From Phascolomyces articulosus (Eukaryota > Mucoromycota > Mucoromycetes > Mucorales > Lichtheimiaceae): DNA of 64,000 nt. The stretch is taken from the NCBI GenBank assembly GCA_025677815.1, contig JAIXMP010000010.1:1178001-1242000 (forward strand), in the 5' to 3' direction. The notes below the pieces were generated by a model that worked only from the letters and a program-made list of their open reading frames with translations, was not told where the DNA came from and made no database searches. Every line of letters starts with the position of its first letter. Positions within the stretch are counted from its first letter, which is position 1. This document shows, piece by piece, positions 62,892 through 64,000 of this stretch. A program made the position numbers and the translations under genes.

Positions 62892-64000
62892 CTAAATTTC
62901 AATAAGTACTATAGTACAATCATCATAATCCTGTAAAGTGGAAGAGAAAAAGCCATGTACACTTTCTCGGTTTGCAAAGTATCGCGCTGCCATAACTAAT
63001 GTGCGTTCTCGGATTTTGCGCTCTCTTGTATTTTCGTCATCAAGCTCTCGGAATAATCTTGGTTTGGGTGGTTTTTCTTCCTCTTCCTTCTTTTCTTCTT
63101 GATCCTTTTTGCCTTCTTCTCCATTATCATCCGTGTTTTTCATTCCTACATCATTGGGTTCTTGATTATCCTTTTTAACTTGTTGAGATTCCTCGTTTTC
63201 AGCATCTTTTGCGACTTCAGTGCCAGTCTGGGTCGTATCTTTATTTGTATTATTATCAAGGCTTTGTGTTGCTGCTGCTGGTGCTGTTTCTGGTGTTGCT
63301 GTTGATGATGTAGTTGCTTTATCATTGGTTGTTGTTTCGGAATCCACTGTCATTGGTGCTACATCATTTTCTTTATTGTCTGGATTATGTTCGATCGTTT
63401 GTCCACCCAGTTTTTCTTCTTCATCCAACATCAATGCACCTACTTTTTCACCGTCTTCAATCATAGGTCCCAGTACCTTCGCTACAGCACGATTCTGTCG
63501 TTCGGGTGTTTCTTCATACATATAATCAAACATGCCGTCGGTGCCCATGAATAAAAAGTGACGTTGCTTTTTCGTCTCACGCATATTTGATGTAACTACT
63601 GTTCGTGATGGTAATGGATTTATGTCGTCTGATATACGGAAAAATGACACATCAGGTTCACATGAAATGATCTTTCTTTCAGGGCTCATCTTGAAATCCA
63701 AATCACCACACGATCGAGCAACGTTCAATGATGGGACTCTATCTTCTCGTGAACGATGATGATGATGATACGGTTTGTTATTGAAATGATTTGCTGTAGT
63801 GCGCACTGCGCTTTGGGCTGCATAGCCTTGTGTTGCGTCATTGCTATTGTTATTATCGTTAGGTGAATCCGCATGACCATTGTTATTATCATTATTCGAA
63901 TGGTATCTCTTGGGTCGGATACGAGCATTCTTGAGCGCCACTCGTTTTGCTTGTCGATTGCCATCTTCTCGTAATTTGTCTAAATCCACCTTGATCACTC
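62892..64000 (-). CDS. PP2C-type Ser/Thr phosphatase, C-terminal part (runs off right edge)
   Basis: The frame is open to the window end; the first in-frame triplet that looks like a start is a GTG, so the true N terminus lies beyond 64000. Recognisable PP2C motifs are RVPSLNVARSCGDLDFKMSP with IISCEPDVSFF (the usual LAVTRAFGD...EP block), FLFMGTDGMFDYMYEE (the SDG-metal motif as TDG), and a terminal DDCTIVLIEI (the usual DNITVVVV). The catalytic domain is interrupted by two low-complexity inserts: Asn/His-rich (about residues 30-85 of the fragment) and a long acidic/Lys/Thr-rich one (about 205-320). The metal-binding Asp residues visible here are retained. Which PP2C subgroup cannot be told from this part. 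Confidence 0.88.
   Translation of the reverse strand, partial: VIKVDLDKLREDGNRQAKRVALKNARIRPKRYHSNNDNNNGHADSPNDNNNSNDATQGYAAQSAVRTTANHFNNKPYHHHHRSREDRVPSLNVARSCGDLDFKMSPERKIISCEPDVSFFRISDDINPLPSRTVVTSNMRETKKQRHFLFMGTDGMFDYMYEETPERQNRAVAKVLGPMIEDGEKVGALMLDEEEKLGGQTIEHNPDNKENDVAPMTVDSETTTNDKATTSSTATPETAPAAATQSLDNNTNKDTTQTGTEVAKDAENEESQQVKKDNQEPNDVGMKNTDDNGEEGKKDQEEKKEEEEKPPKPRLFRELDDENTRERKIRERTLVMAARYFANRESVHGFFSSTLQDYDDCTIVLIEI

Overview
The window is nuclear DNA of a filamentous fungus, most likely an early-diverging one (Mucoromycota, probably Mucorales). The reasons are: AT-rich DNA; protein genes cut by many short introns of about 50 to 150 bases with GTAAGT/GTATGT donors and TAG acceptors; best-recognised products of fungal type (Spg1/Tem1 GTPase, Coq11, Nca2, Vrg4, Pcm1); an alpha-fucosyltransferase, in keeping with fucose-containing walls; and decayed TPR/F-box/leucine-rich genes. 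The assignment to Mucoromycota is inference. No rRNA, tRNA, CRISPR, intact transposon or bacterial-type operon was seen.

Layout. 1-983: 5' end of a MIT-domain gene (minus, runs off the left edge). 984-6068: gene-poor. 6069-9697: SCYL2-type pseudokinase. 10736-11640: broken leucine-rich/F-box-like gene. 12103-12641: secreted subtilisin-inhibitor-like protein 1. 16560-19876: COQ11 and an intronless fungal protein. 21332-24794: an AdipoR/Izh-type membrane protein divergent from a Spg1/Tem1 GTPase. 27110-27717: second subtilisin-inhibitor-like protein. 28815-29958: HUT1 nucleotide-sugar transporter. 31157-32840: GT10 fucosyltransferase. 33450-36550: coiled-coil protein. 36951-37847: orphan protein. 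38078-39831: VRG4 GDP-mannose transporter. 41753-45274: PFF1-type M28 membrane protease. 47189-51564: RAB3GAP1. 51851-54466: NCA2. 54624-57332: PCM1. 57545-59620: decayed TPR/F-box gene. 59966-61236: DPM1. 61399-62529: fungal multispan membrane protein. 62892-64000: C-terminal part of a PP2C phosphatase (runs off the right edge).

Exon structures were built by hand from splice signals and reading frame; all complete models close in frame. Two introns only close in frame if they are GC-AG introns with a GCAAGT donor.

Functional themes. Five genes serve glycan or wall-sugar metabolism (GDP-mannose import, dolichol-phosphate-mannose, UDP-GlcNAc precursor, UDP-galactose import, fucosyl transfer), several serve membrane traffic (SCYL2, RAB3GAP1, MIT protein), and two serve mitochondria (COQ11, NCA2). 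This is an ordinary mixed fungal chromosome segment rather than a dedicated cluster. The most unusual content is the pair of intron-containing genes for secreted proteins with the four-cysteine pattern of the Streptomyces subtilisin inhibitor family, carrying very different predicted reactive-site residues.
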